64,000 bases of DNA from JAYRSJ01 sp041920215 (lineage in GTDB: Bacteria; Pseudomonadota; Gammaproteobacteria; Burkholderiales; Burkholderiaceae_C), in NCBI GenBank assembly GCA_041920215.1, contig JAYRSJ010000005.1, positions 134,363 to 198,362 of the forward strand, written 5' to 3'. Both the position numbers and the translations under genes were made by a program. Position 1 is the stretch's first letter; each line of letters opens with the position of its first letter. Below are positions 1 through 10,559 of the stretch, piece after piece. Under the pieces are notes generated by a model. That model had not been told where the DNA came from and made no database searches. It worked only from the letters and a program-made list of their open reading frames with translations.

Positions 1-11
1 CCGGACTCTGC

Positions 12-827
12 ATGACCAAGCCCACCGCGAATATGCCCACGAACGCCCCCGAAAGCGCCGTGCCCGCTGCTGTTGCCGCTGAGGAAACGCTGTCCGACAA
101 GGCGGTGTTGGGCTGGACCCACACCGCGCGATTTCTGACCACGGCCAGCCAGCTGGTGCACCTGCCGCCCAATGAGTTGCCGGAAATCGCCTTTGTCGGA
201 CGCAGCAATGCCGGCAAGTCGACTGCGATCAACACGCTGGCTCAGCAGAAGCGCCTGGCCTTCGCGTCCAAGACGCCGGGTCGCACCCAGCACATCAATC
301 TGTTCGAGCTGGGGCCCAAGGACGCGCCGGACGCCTGGTTCGCCGATCTGCCCGGCTATGGCTATGCGGCGGTCGCGCGTTCGGCCAAGCTGCGCTGGCA
401 GAAGGTGATGGCCGACTACCTGGAGGTGCGTCGCAGCCTCTCGGGTGTGGTGCTGATGGTGGATTCGCGCCTGGGTCTGACCGATCTGGACAAGCAGTTG
501 CTGGAGTTCGTGGCGCCGCGGGTGGGTACCGGCGAGATCAAGCTGCTGGTGCTGCTGACCAAGGCCGACAAGCTCAACCGCAAGGAAGCCCAGGCGGCGC
601 TGCAGGCCTGCCAGGATTTTCTGGCCGAGTTGGCCACCGACGAGTCGGATGTGGCGGTGACGCTGTTCTCGGCACTGAAGAAGCAGGGGGTGGCCGATGT
701 GGCCCGCATCCTGCGCGAGTGGGTGCTGGCGGCACCGGTGCTGCCGGTGGCGGCGGCCGCAACCCTGCCGGACCAGGCCGGCGCGCCGGTGGGCGAAAAC
801 CCCGAGCCGCCGCTGTCGCCCGCATGA
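12..827 (+). CDS. engB: Ribosome biogenesis GTPase EngB (YihA/YsxC)
   Basis: EngB is an essential TRAFAC-class GTPase that acts in large ribosomal subunit assembly. The G motifs are visible: G1 GRSNAGKST (residues 63-71), the TPGRTQ switch region (88-93), G3 DLPGYG (112-117), G4 TKAD (183-186) and G5 SAL (220-222). At 271 residues it is longer than the roughly 200-residue core of the family because of a low-complexity N-terminal extension of about 30 residues and an Ala/Pro-rich C-terminal tail. The start is the ATG 12 bases into the window; starts inside the extension (for example Met8) cannot be excluded. The motif set is diagnostic. Confidence 0.95.
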   Translation: MTKPTANMPTNAPESAVPAAVAAEETLSDKAVLGWTHTARFLTTASQLVHLPPNELPEIAFVGRSNAGKSTAINTLAQQKRLAFASKTPGRTQHINLFELGPKDAPDAWFADLPGYGYAAVARSAKLRWQKVMADYLEVRRSLSGVVLMVDSRLGLTDLDKQLLEFVAPRVGTGEIKLLVLLTKADKLNRKEAQAALQACQDFLAELATDESDVAVTLFSALKKQGVADVARILREWVLAAPVLPVAAAATLPDQAGAPVGENPEPPLSPA

Positions 828-885
828 CAGGGCGGGGTGTGCCGCCCCGCCGATACTGAGGCGGTTCCAGGGAGGTTCCGCCGGC

Positions 886-1779
886 ATGCAGATCGAGACC
901 TATCAGCGCGTGCTGCCGCACGGCATCACGCTGTCCTGCCGGGCCTGTGGCCCCGCCGACGCGCCCCTGCTGCTGTTCCTGCACGGCTTCCCCGAGGCCG
1001 CTTTCATCTGGGACGAGCTGATGCTGAGCCTGGCCGGCGACTACCGCTGCCTGGCGCCGAATCTGCGCGGCTACGAGCGCTCCAGCCGCCCGGTCGAGGT
1101 GCAGGCCTATCGCGCCAAGCATCTGATGGCAGATATCGAGGCCCTGATCCAGCTGGAGAGCGGTCACGCGCCGCTGGCGGCCCTGGTGGCGCACGACTGG
1201 GGCGGTGCGGTGGCCTGGAATCTGGCAGCGCAGCGGCCGGCCCTGATGCAGCGCCTGTGCATCATCAACTCGCCCCACCCCGGCACCTTTCTGCGCGAGC
1301 TGCAGCTGAACCCGGCCCAGCGTGAGGCCAGCCTCTATATGAACTGGCTGTGCCGGCCCGATGCGGCGGCACTGCTGGCTGCCGACGACTATGCGCGGCT
1401 CTGGCCCTTCTTCACCGATATGGGGGGCGCGACCTGGCTGAGCGAGCCCTTGCGTCAGCGCTACCGCGAGCTCTGGAGCCTGGGGCTGGACGGGGCGCTG
1501 AACTACTACCGTGCCTCACCGATGCGCCCGCCCACCGAGCAGGATCCGGCGGCGATGGCGCTGCAGTTCGCGCCCGAGTTCGTGACCGTCAATGTGCCCA
1601 CCCAGGTGATCTGGGGCGAGGCGGACCGGGCGCTGCTGCCGGGTTTGCTGGCGGGGCTGGAGCGCTTTGTGCCGCGCCTGAGCCTGCAGCGCGTGGCCGA
1701 TGCCGGCCACTGGATCATCCATGAGCAGCCCGCGCTGATTGCGGCGCTGATCGTGGCCTTTCTCAGGGCCGGCCGATGA
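886..1779 (+). CDS. Alpha/beta hydrolase, epoxide hydrolase-like
   Basis: This is a 297-residue alpha/beta-fold hydrolase. HGFPE (residues 33-37) forms the oxyanion-hole region. The nucleophile elbow HDWGG (103-107) has Asp104 instead of Ser, as in epoxide hydrolases and haloalkane dehalogenases. The catalytic His lies in GHWIIHEQP near the C-terminus. The ATG at 886 was chosen because a GGAGG ribosome site lies 10 bases upstream and the protein begins at the first family-like strand; an open frame continues upstream but lacks homology. The 3' end overlaps the convergent patatin gene by 17 bases. The natural substrate cannot be read from the sequence. Confidence 0.88.
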   Translation: MQIETYQRVLPHGITLSCRACGPADAPLLLFLHGFPEAAFIWDELMLSLAGDYRCLAPNLRGYERSSRPVEVQAYRAKHLMADIEALIQLESGHAPLAALVAHDWGGAVAWNLAAQRPALMQRLCIINSPHPGTFLRELQLNPAQREASLYMNWLCRPDAAALLAADDYARLWPFFTDMGGATWLSEPLRQRYRELWSLGLDGALNYYRASPMRPPTEQDPAAMALQFAPEFVTVNVPTQVIWGEADRALLPGLLAGLERFVPRLSLQRVADAGHWIIHEQPALIAALIVAFLRAGR

Positions 1780-4009
1780 AGAGATAGAGGGCCGTGCCGC
1801 CCCGCGGCGCATGACCCAGTGCCAGGTAGAGCGGACCTATTCCGGTATCGGCGCCCACGAAGGCGCTCATGGCCCAGCGCAGATCCTTCAGCGAGGCATC
1901 GCCACGGCGCTCCCAGGCATTGCCGACTTCCAGCGAGCCGCCGACAAAGAAGCCGCGTGTCAGCACCGGCGTCTCGCGCAGCCGCAGGTAGTAGCTGGCC
2001 CGTCCGAGCAGTAGGGTGCTGCCGTCCAGCTGCCCCTGCTTGTAGCCTGAGAGCTGCTGGAAGCCGCCCAGCGCATAGGGTCCCTGCGCCGAGGTCTCGG
2101 GCTGGTTGGCATGCAGGGCGCGCAGATAGAGGTTCAGCGTGTGGGCGCCCAGGCTCTTGACCCCGGTGGCCTGCAGCTCGGCGCGGCTGAAATACGCACG
2201 CCGCAGCTCGGGTCCCGACTGGTGGCCGGACAGCGCCTCCAGTGTCAGGCGGTAGCCGCGTTGCGGGAAGTTGGCGAAGTCGAGCTGGTCGACCACGGCC
2301 TTGAGCCGCAGCCCGGTTTCGCGCCAGCGCTGGTTCAGCGCATCGTTGGGCAGGGCCAGGGTGATCAGGTCGGGCGAGACGCGCCAGCGCTGGTGCACCA
2401 GGCCCAGCCGAACCTCGCCGAACTGGCCCCAGGGCTGGCCCAGGTCCAGGCCGAATGTGGCGGCCTGGCGGTCGAAGCGGGCCAGGCCGCGGCCGCTCTC
2501 GCGCTCGTACAAGGTGATGCGGCGTCGGTCGATCTCGCCCCAGCCGGCGACAAACCAATCCACCGATTCGCCAATGCGCCAGTTCAGCGGCTGGTAGAGC
2601 TCGCTGAACAGGCGCGGCGTCTGACCTATCGTCAGCTGGTTGCGCCATTCGGCGCCACGCTCGGTGAGCCAGTGGCGGTTGTGGCTGACACGCAGATTGA
2701 AGGCGCTGTCGCCGGAGAAATCGGTGCTGAGGTCCAGGCCGATGCGGAAGTAGTTGGGCCCCCAGGTCTTGTCCTCCATCGCGAACACCAGGGTGTCGCC
2801 CTCGGGGCGCGGCGCGACGTGATAGTCGACCCGCTCGTAGTCGCCCGAGGAGGCCAGCAGACGGGCATCGCGCTCGGCGCGGCCGGCATCGAAGCTCTGG
2901 CCGGGCTGTGACGCCAACTGGTTCTTGAAGCGCTCAGGATGGGTGCGGTCGCTGCCCTCGAACACCACGGCCGCGAGCCGGTGATCGCGTTGCTGGGGCT
3001 GCATGCGGGCGAGCCGCCACTGGGCATAGGCCTCGGGTGGCAGGGCCAGCGCCTGCAGCTGTGGCAGCAGCGCCAGCGCGGCCTGCTCGCCCAGGCGGAT
3101 GAACTCCTTGCTGCGTTCGAAATCGCCGGCGCTGAGCGTGCCGAGCTGCGGCGTCAGCAGCAGGTCCTGCTCCCACAGCGAGGCCAGGCTGCGCTGCACA
3201 TTCTGCTCGGTGAGGATGTTGATCATCTGGGCGGTCAGGCCGACCAGGGAGCCCAGGCTGTCGCGGCCGGACAGCGGCGTACCCACATTGACTGCGATCA
3301 GGCGCTGCGCGCCCATGCTGCGCGCCACATCGACCGGCAGATTGTTGACCAGGCCACCATCGCCCAGGATGCGACCCTCGCGCTCGGTGGGGGCGAACAC
3401 CCCCGGAACGCTCATGCTGGAGCGCAGGGCCAGCGCCAGATCGCCCTCGGCCATCACCACCTGGCCACCGCTCTCCATATCGGTGGCGATGGCGCGAAAT
3501 GGGGTGGGTAGCGCGTCGAAGCGCTTCTGCAGGGCCACCGGCAGCGTCAGCCGACGCAGCAGCATCTCCAGGCCGCGGCTGGACAGCGTGCCCTGCGGCG
3601 CACGTATCGCGCCGTCGCGCAGACCCAGCTCCAGCGCCGCGGAGAACTCGAAGTCCTCCTCCTTGCGGCGCTGCGAGAGCTGCTGCCGATCGACCCGGCT
3701 GGCGAAGACCTGGGCCCAGTCTATGGCCAGCAGCTCGCGCTCCAGCTCCTCGGCCGACATGCCGCTGGCATAGAGGCCGCCGACGATGGCGCCCATCGAG
3801 GTGCCGGTGACCAGATCGACGGCGATGCGCTCGCGCTCCAGCACCTTCAGCACGCCCACATGGGCCAGGCCACGGGCACCGCCACCCGACAGCACCAGGC
3901 CTATCCTGGGCCGCTCCTGCGGGTCCTGTGCCTGGGCCGGCAACAGCACGGCCAGCAGCAAGGCGGCGGCGCCCAGGCTGCGCCGCAGCCTTGCGTGCCG
4001 CGGTCTCAT
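1763..4009 (-). CDS. Patatin-like phospholipase with outer-membrane barrel (type Vd autotransporter, PlpD-like)
   Basis: A 748-residue secreted lipase fused to its own translocator. A signal peptide (about residues 1-27, cleavage after AQA) precedes a patatin domain with oxyanion motif GGGARG (42-47), nucleophile Ser71 in GTSMG, and catalytic Asp217 in DGG; together these form the Ser-Asp dyad. A POTRA-like segment (about 340-410) and a C-terminal region rich in alternating aromatic/hydrophobic strands fit the 16-stranded Omp85/BamA-like barrel of Pseudomonas PlpD. The passenger probably reaches the cell surface and hydrolyses phospholipids. It overlaps the upstream DUF1631 gene by 4 bases (ATGA), so the two are probably co-translated. 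The barrel assignment is from family knowledge and strand pattern. Confidence 0.88.
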   Translation of the reverse strand: MRPRHARLRRSLGAAALLLAVLLPAQAQDPQERPRIGLVLSGGGARGLAHVGVLKVLERERIAVDLVTGTSMGAIVGGLYASGMSAEELERELLAIDWAQVFASRVDRQQLSQRRKEEDFEFSAALELGLRDGAIRAPQGTLSSRGLEMLLRRLTLPVALQKRFDALPTPFRAIATDMESGGQVVMAEGDLALALRSSMSVPGVFAPTEREGRILGDGGLVNNLPVDVARSMGAQRLIAVNVGTPLSGRDSLGSLVGLTAQMINILTEQNVQRSLASLWEQDLLLTPQLGTLSAGDFERSKEFIRLGEQAALALLPQLQALALPPEAYAQWRLARMQPQQRDHRLAAVVFEGSDRTHPERFKNQLASQPGQSFDAGRAERDARLLASSGDYERVDYHVAPRPEGDTLVFAMEDKTWGPNYFRIGLDLSTDFSGDSAFNLRVSHNRHWLTERGAEWRNQLTIGQTPRLFSELYQPLNWRIGESVDWFVAGWGEIDRRRITLYERESGRGLARFDRQAATFGLDLGQPWGQFGEVRLGLVHQRWRVSPDLITLALPNDALNQRWRETGLRLKAVVDQLDFANFPQRGYRLTLEALSGHQSGPELRRAYFSRAELQATGVKSLGAHTLNLYLRALHANQPETSAQGPYALGGFQQLSGYKQGQLDGSTLLLGRASYYLRLRETPVLTRGFFVGGSLEVGNAWERRGDASLKDLRWAMSAFVGADTGIGPLYLALGHAPRGGTALYLFIGRP

Positions 4010-6024
4010 TCCGGCCCGCCCAGGTCCTGCATCAGGGTGTTCAGCGCCTGCTGAACCAGACTCTGTTCATCGTCCAGCGGCGCGATCAGGCCATTGGCCA
4101 GCAGCTGTTCCAGTGCGCCGCGGGTCAGCGAATGGCGCTCGTCGGTGTCCTGGCCGACGAAGAGGAAGAACTGGCGGCTTTCGCTGATCCAGGCCACCTG
4201 GGCGGTGATCCAGTCGCTCTGCACGAAGAGGTGGTACCAGGCGCCGACCTGCAGTCGTTCGACCCAGGCGTCGAGTGCGACCCGGGCTGCGTCGCTACCT
4301 GAGTAGAGCGTCACCGGGACAGTCGGCAGTTCGCCGCGATCGACATGGGCGTGGGCCCAGTGGCTGGGCAGCTGCGATTCGCGTTCGCTGAGCAACTGTT
4401 GCAGCTTGTCCTCGGGGCTGGGCGGCGGCACGTACTGCGGGGCGACCGGCGCCGGCGATGGCGTCTGGCCGCGCAGCAGGCGGCCATGGGTCTGCATCAG
4501 CTCGTCCAGCACCGGCGCGCGCTTGTCGGCCGGCAGGGCGATGCTGTCGCAACCGCGCTGCAGCTGGGCAATCAGCGCGGGCAGGCTGGCGCGCAGGCGC
4601 TCGCGTTCGGCCGGGCTGGCGGGCGGCTGCAGGCTGGCCAGCAGCTGGTCCACCCAGTCGATATGGGCATGGGCTACCGGCGCGTCGCGTCCGTCCTGCA
4701 CCATGGCCTGCACGATGACCTCAACCCAGCGGGTCTTGAGGAAGTCGCGCAGGGTCTTGCTGAGCTGCACGCCCGGGCCGGCCTCGGCCAGCTGGGCCTT
4801 GACCTGCTCGCGCAGCACCTGCAGCCAGGGGCCGCGCATCTGCTCGCGCTCTAGCGCGGCCAGGACGGCGCTGCTACGTTCGCTGCGCTGACGCGCCTGC
4901 TCGCTGATGAAGCCGTCGACCTCGGCGTAGACCATCTCGAAGTTCGCCGCTGTCGGTTGCGGTTGGCTCACCAAGCGCTCGACGCGATCGCTCATGAAGC
5001 GCAGAAACTCCTGCAGCCGGGCATCGTCCGCGCGTTCAAAACCCATGCCATGGCCGGCCACCCGGTTAAGCAGTCTCCATGTGGGATGGTCCTGGCGGCG
5101 CAGCAGGCTCAGGTCCGTCATCGCCAGCCGCGTGACCGCCACCTGCAGCCGCGCCAGCAAGGCCTTGATGGGCGGCAGCAGCCGCGGATCGGCCAGGATC
5201 TGGTCGTAGAGCCGCGACAGCATGTCCTTGCCCGAGCCGCCGCCACTGCTGCCGGGGCCTAGCAGCGGGGCGCCGCTGGCGTCCAGACCCTGGGGTCGGG
5301 AGTTGTGGGCCTCGACACGCCGTGCCACGCTGTCCAGCGAAGCCGGCTGATGGCTGGGTAGCACGGAATCGCTGTGTTCGCGGGCGCGGTTCAGTCGCAG
5401 CACGTCGATCGGGCGGTTGGCGGCATGACTGGCCACCAGGGGTGTCAGTTCGGCCGCACGCAGCTGGGCGCACAGGCTGCCGTAGAGCCTGCCCAGGGTC
5501 TTGGCCAGGGGCGTGGCGATGATGCGCATCAGCGCATAGCGGTCTTCCCCTTCCAGGCCGCTGGGTTGCAGGGCTTGGAACAGCCCGCTGGCGAAGATTT
5601 CCGCGCGCAGCGGGTTGTCGCTCTTGCGCGCGCGCGCGGTGCCGCGCAGCGCGGCAAAGTAGTTGTTGAGTTGGTGCAGCTCGCTGCGGTTGTTGTCCTC
5701 GATCGCATTGGCCACATGGGCAATCGCCACATCCTGCAAGGCCTGCTGCTCATCGACCAGGCTCAGCGCGTCCAGGGTCAGCGGTTTGGGCTTGTGCAGC
5801 GGATCTTCACCCTGCATCGCCGCGCTGAGCATGGTGCTGAGCACCTGCTCATAGTTGCTGGCGAAATGCAGGCGCTGGCGCATCCAGCCGTCGACCAGGC
5901 GCGGCGGATGCTGGCGCTGCTGCGTCAGCTCATCGTGGAGGCTGGCCTGCAGCTGGTGAATCAGCGCGGGCAGCAGCGCCAGCGCGTCTTCGACCAGGGG
6001 CAGCTGCGTGGGTGCGACGGACAT
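4006..6024 (-). CDS. DUF1631 family protein
   Basis: A 672-residue, mostly helical, soluble protein without signal peptide. It resembles the DUF1631 proteins of Burkholderiales: a long helical N-terminal part and a C-terminal module (about residues 570-650) with the motif pattern GAWYHLFVQSDW...AWISESRQFFLFV, which resembles PilZ-like beta modules. No enzymatic motif is seen. It is the first gene of a two-gene unit with the patatin autotransporter, overlapping it by 4 bases. Function is unknown; a link to cyclic-di-GMP or surface secretion would be speculation. The start ATG is at 6024, with the groE terminator region between it and groEL. Confidence 0.72.
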   Translation of the reverse strand: MSVAPTQLPLVEDALALLPALIHQLQASLHDELTQQRQHPPRLVDGWMRQRLHFASNYEQVLSTMLSAAMQGEDPLHKPKPLTLDALSLVDEQQALQDVAIAHVANAIEDNNRSELHQLNNYFAALRGTARARKSDNPLRAEIFASGLFQALQPSGLEGEDRYALMRIIATPLAKTLGRLYGSLCAQLRAAELTPLVASHAANRPIDVLRLNRAREHSDSVLPSHQPASLDSVARRVEAHNSRPQGLDASGAPLLGPGSSGGGSGKDMLSRLYDQILADPRLLPPIKALLARLQVAVTRLAMTDLSLLRRQDHPTWRLLNRVAGHGMGFERADDARLQEFLRFMSDRVERLVSQPQPTAANFEMVYAEVDGFISEQARQRSERSSAVLAALEREQMRGPWLQVLREQVKAQLAEAGPGVQLSKTLRDFLKTRWVEVIVQAMVQDGRDAPVAHAHIDWVDQLLASLQPPASPAERERLRASLPALIAQLQRGCDSIALPADKRAPVLDELMQTHGRLLRGQTPSPAPVAPQYVPPPSPEDKLQQLLSERESQLPSHWAHAHVDRGELPTVPVTLYSGSDAARVALDAWVERLQVGAWYHLFVQSDWITAQVAWISESRQFFLFVGQDTDERHSLTRGALEQLLANGLIAPLDDEQSLVQQALNTLMQDLGGPE

Positions 6025-6073
6025 GAGCGTGGTGAACCATTGTTTGCCCGATTATCGACTGTCCCATCAACGC

Positions 6074-6100
6074 AAAAGGGGGCGCTCGCAAGCGCCCCCC
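6074..6100 (-). terminator. Rho-independent terminator of groES-groEL
   Basis: Read on the minus strand, a 9-bp perfect GC stem (GGGGGCGCT/AGCGCCCCC, 4-base loop) is followed by TTTT. It lies about 75 bases downstream of the groEL stop codon. Confidence 0.85.
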
Positions 6101-6175
6101 TTCACATCGGTGCACCCGAAAGTGCGCCAGATTTCACATCCGGGCCGACCACGGCCGGTCGGCCGGAGGCAGGAC

Positions 6176-7855
<1,680 letters not shown>

Positions 7856-7873
7856 TCAGCAGGGGTGGCAGAT

Positions 7874-8167
7874 TTACTTCTGCACCACGGCGAAGAGGTC
7901 TTCCTCGCGCATCACCAGCAGCTCGTCGCCATCGACCTTGACGGTCTGGCCGCTGTACTTGCCGAACAGCACGCGGTCGCCCACGGCCACGTTCAGGGCG
8001 ATGAAGTCGCCCTTGTCATTGCGCTTGCCAGGACCCACGGCCAGCACTTCGCCCTGATCCGGCTTTTCAGCGGCGGCGTCGGGGATGACGATGCCGGAAG
8101 CGGTCTTGGTTTCTTGTTCCAGACGCTTAACGATCACGCGATCGTGCAGAGGACGCAGTTTCATCAC
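7874..8167 (-). CDS. groS: Co-chaperonin GroES (10 kDa)
   Basis: GroES is the heptameric lid of the GroEL chamber. The 97-residue length, the start [15 protein letters not shown] and the mobile-loop segment (about residues 17-32, [14 protein letters not shown]) are typical. It is the first gene of the groES-groEL operon, with a leader of about 135 bases that contains the CIRCE element. A clear AGGAGAT ribosome site precedes the ATG. Confidence 0.99.
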   Translation of the reverse strand: MMKLRPLHDRVIVKRLEQETKTASGIVIPDAAAEKPDQGEVLAVGPGKRNDKGDFIALNVAVGDRVLFGKYSGQTVKVDGDELLVMREEDLFAVVQK

Positions 8168-8273
8168 ATCTCCTTGAGATTCTTCAACAGTGCTTGGAAA
8201 TCAGGGTGCACAGTGAACAGGGCACCCATTCACATGCGGCGTTCCAACCGGCCATCAGCAGCCTGCTGGATCG

Positions 8274-8300
8274 TTAGCACTCAAGCTTGTCGAGTGCTAG
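8274..8300 (-). promoter_or_regulatory. CIRCE operator (HrcA binding site)
   Basis: The inverted repeat TTAGCACTC-N9-GAGTGCTAG matches the CIRCE consensus TTAGCACTC-N9-GAGTGCTAA with one mismatch. It lies immediately downstream of the predicted -10 box of groES-groEL, where bound HrcA would block transcription. The repressor gene hrcA is in the same window at 60764-61789. Confidence 0.95.
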
Positions 8301-8308
8301 CAGAAGGC

Positions 8309-8337
8309 ATTATAGGGGCGAGGGCATTGCTTTCAAG
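8309..8337 (-). promoter_or_regulatory. Overlapping sigma-32 and sigma-70 promoters of groES-groEL
   Basis: On the minus strand the sigma-70 elements are TTGAAA (8331-8336) and TATAAT (8309-8314) with a 16-base spacer. The same bases also read as a sigma-32 heat-shock promoter, CTTGAAA (8331-8337) with CCCCTATA (8311-8318) after 12 bases. The CIRCE begins 8 bases past the -10 box. The rest of the 304-base gap between groES and the next gene shows no other gene. Confidence 0.85.
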
Positions 8338-8471
8338 AGGCCTCGTGGTCATGTCCTCATCGCCGCCCTGCTGACCCCGTGGGCGCTGTGCGCGCAAAGA
8401 CTTGCTCGGTCGCAAGACGGGGCTTTCCGGAGAACGCTATCGTCGAGGCTGACGCGACTTTCTGCCCCCGC

Positions 8472-9254
8472 ATGTCCGATCCGATCCGGCTTTCGCTGCC
8501 CGTGCTGCGCCCCCTGTTGGCCGGTCTGCTTTTGGCTGCGGCATTGCCGGCATCGGCCGGCGACGCGTCGCGCAGTCTGACGCTGGAGGCCTTCACCGAA
8601 GAATGGCCGCCTTACAACTACAGCGAGCAAGGGCAGCTCAAGGGCATTGCCAGCGATGTGCTGCGTGCCAGCTGCAAGGAGGCGGCGATCGACTGCCGGC
8701 TGGCCAGCGTGCCCTGGGCGCGGGCCTATCAGACGGCCTTGCGCCAGCCCAATACCTTGGTCTACACGACGGCCCGGCGGCCGGATCGCGAGCATGATTT
8801 CGTCTGGATCGGCCCCTTGCTGAGCCGCAGCACCTGGATATACGGCCTGGCTGCCAAGCATCCGCAGGCCTTGGAGCGACAGGCAATCGGCGGCTTGCGC
8901 TTTGCGGTGGTGCGCGGCGAGGCGGCGGCCCAGGACCTGCTGACGGCCGGCGTGCCGGCAGCGGCCCTGGTGCCGGAGGCCTCCAATGCCTCGGTGTGGC
9001 GCATGTTGATGGCCGGGCATGTGGATGCGGTGGTCGATACCGAGGTGGGCATGGCCTGGAACCTGCGGCTGCTGGGCGCCGACGCGGCACGGGTGCGGGC
9101 CCTGATGCCGCTCAGCGGGGAGGGCGCCTACTATTTCGCGCTGAACAAGCAGTCCGATCCGCTGATCGCCGAGCGCCTGCAGGCCGCGCTGGACAAGCTG
9201 CGCCGCAGCGGCGCGCTGGACGAGATCAAGCGCCGGTATCTGGGCGGCAGCTGA
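8472..9254 (+). CDS. Periplasmic substrate-binding protein (transporter substrate-binding domain, SBP family 3-like)
   Basis: A 260-residue exported protein of the bacterial solute-binding family 3 type (amino-acid/polar solute binding or extracellular sensor). A signal peptide (about residues 1-29, ending ASA) precedes LTLEAFTEEWPPYNY, the typical first strand with the ligand-contacting aromatic motif WPPYNY. ATG 8472 was chosen because it places the signal peptide at the N-terminus; the frame is open further upstream but without a signal. No permease or ATPase gene is adjacent, so it is an orphan whose ligand and transport role are unknown. It is similar to stand-alone binding proteins common in Burkholderiales. 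Confidence 0.82.
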   Translation: MSDPIRLSLPVLRPLLAGLLLAAALPASAGDASRSLTLEAFTEEWPPYNYSEQGQLKGIASDVLRASCKEAAIDCRLASVPWARAYQTALRQPNTLVYTTARRPDREHDFVWIGPLLSRSTWIYGLAAKHPQALERQAIGGLRFAVVRGEAAAQDLLTAGVPAAALVPEASNASVWRMLMAGHVDAVVDTEVGMAWNLRLLGADAARVRALMPLSGEGAYYFALNKQSDPLIAERLQAALDKLRRSGALDEIKRRYLGGS

Positions 9255-9261
9255 GGTGAAT

Positions 9262-9280
9262 TTTGCTGCGCCGCAGCAAA
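9262..9280. repeat. Inverted repeat between the binding protein and the lipase-like gene
   Basis: TTTGCTG-CGCCG-CAGCAAA is a perfect 7-bp stem, extendable inward. There is no T tract, so it is either a weak terminator for the upstream gene or an operator for the downstream one. A second small hairpin (CGGCCC-TTTCC-GGGCCG) lies at 9306-9322. Confidence 0.5.
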
Positions 9281-9353
9281 TCTGTCACACTGAGTGGCCG
9301 GTTTTCGGCCCTTTCCGGGCCGTCGCGGCATTCTTGCCTGGGTTGCCATCATC

Positions 9354-10541
9354 ATGAAACGTCCCTCCGCGCTGCGCGCCGCTGATCTGCGCGGTCTCAG
9401 CCGCCTGGGCACCGAGGCCACGCTGGGCCTGGTGGATCTGGTCGAGGCGGTGCATCAGCGCGTGGCCAGCCTGCCTGGCTTCACCCGCGCCGATGGCCGC
9501 AGCGGCGGCCTGACCGGACTGGTCTATCGCTCGATACGTGGCGTCACCCGCCTGGCGGGCGGTGGCATCGAAGGGCTGCTGGCCTTGCTGGCGCGCGATC
9601 TGCAAGCGCCCGCCGACGCAACCGCGCAACCCGAGCGCGAGGCCCTGTTGGCGGCCCTCAACGGGGTGCTGGGCGACCGCCTGGCCGCCAGCGCCAACCC
9701 GCTGGCACTGCCCATGAGCCTGCGTCAGCAGGGGCGCGCCCTGGGCGACAGCGCGCCGGCCGATGCCGGGCCGCGCCTGCTACTGCTGATCCACGGCCTG
9801 TGCATGAATGATCTGCAGTGGCAGCGCGAGGGCCACGACCATGGCCGGGCGCTGGCCGAAGCCCTGGGCTACACCCCGGTCTATCTGCACTACAACAGTG
9901 GTCTGCCTGTTGGCGCCAACGGCCTGGCCCTGGCCCAGCTGCTGGACCGATACCTGCGCGGCTGGCCGCAGCCCCTGCAGCACTTCGCCATCCTGGGGCA
10001 CAGCATGGGCGGGCTGGTGGCACGCAGCGCCATCCATCAGGCCGGGCGGCTGGGTCTGGACTGGCCGCAGCGGCTTGATGACCTGATCTGCCTGGGCACC
10101 CCGCATCTGGGCGCACCGCTGGAGCGCGCCGGTCACTGGGTCGACATCCTGCTCGGCGCCACCCCCTATGCAGCGCCCTTTGCCCGCCTGGGCCAGCTGC
10201 GCAGCGCCGGCATCACCGATCTGCGCCATGGCCAGCTATTGCTCGATGAGGCCGGGGGCGACCGTTTCTCCCGTCAGGCCGCGCCGCCGGTCACCGTGCC
10301 GCTGCCGCAGGGACCGCGCAGCCATGCGCTGGCCGGCACCCTGGGGCAGGCCGGCGGCGTCAAGACGGCCTTGCTGGGCGATGGCCTGGTGCCGCTGGAC
10401 AGCGCGCTGGGTCGTCATCCCGACCCGCAGCGCTGCCTGGCATTCCCGCCCGAGCGCCAATGGGTGGGCGAGGGGGTGGGCCATCTGGCCCTGCTCAGCG
10501 ATGCTGCGGTGTTCGAACGCCTGCGCCAGATCCTGGCCTGA
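9354..10541 (+). CDS. Esterase/lipase-like alpha/beta hydrolase (PGAP1-like)
   Basis: A 395-residue serine hydrolase without a signal peptide. The strand-plus-oxyanion motif LLLLIHGLCMND (about residue 140), the nucleophile elbow GHSMGG with the active Ser, and a late His in GVGHLALL fit lipases of the triacylglycerol lipase/PGAP1-like group. The N-terminal 130 residues form a helical extension of unknown role. ATG 9354 (MKRPSALRA) is preferred over an in-frame upstream ATG at 9294, which sits in a hairpin-rich leader. It stands alone on its strand between two gaps. The substrate is unknown. Confidence 0.82.
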   Translation: MKRPSALRAADLRGLSRLGTEATLGLVDLVEAVHQRVASLPGFTRADGRSGGLTGLVYRSIRGVTRLAGGGIEGLLALLARDLQAPADATAQPEREALLAALNGVLGDRLAASANPLALPMSLRQQGRALGDSAPADAGPRLLLLIHGLCMNDLQWQREGHDHGRALAEALGYTPVYLHYNSGLPVGANGLALAQLLDRYLRGWPQPLQHFAILGHSMGGLVARSAIHQAGRLGLDWPQRLDDLICLGTPHLGAPLERAGHWVDILLGATPYAAPFARLGQLRSAGITDLRHGQLLLDEAGGDRFSRQAAPPVTVPLPQGPRSHALAGTLGQAGGVKTALLGDGLVPLDSALGRHPDPQRCLAFPPERQWVGEGVGHLALLSDAAVFERLRQILA

Positions 10542-10559
10542 GCGGCCTTGCCGGCAGCT

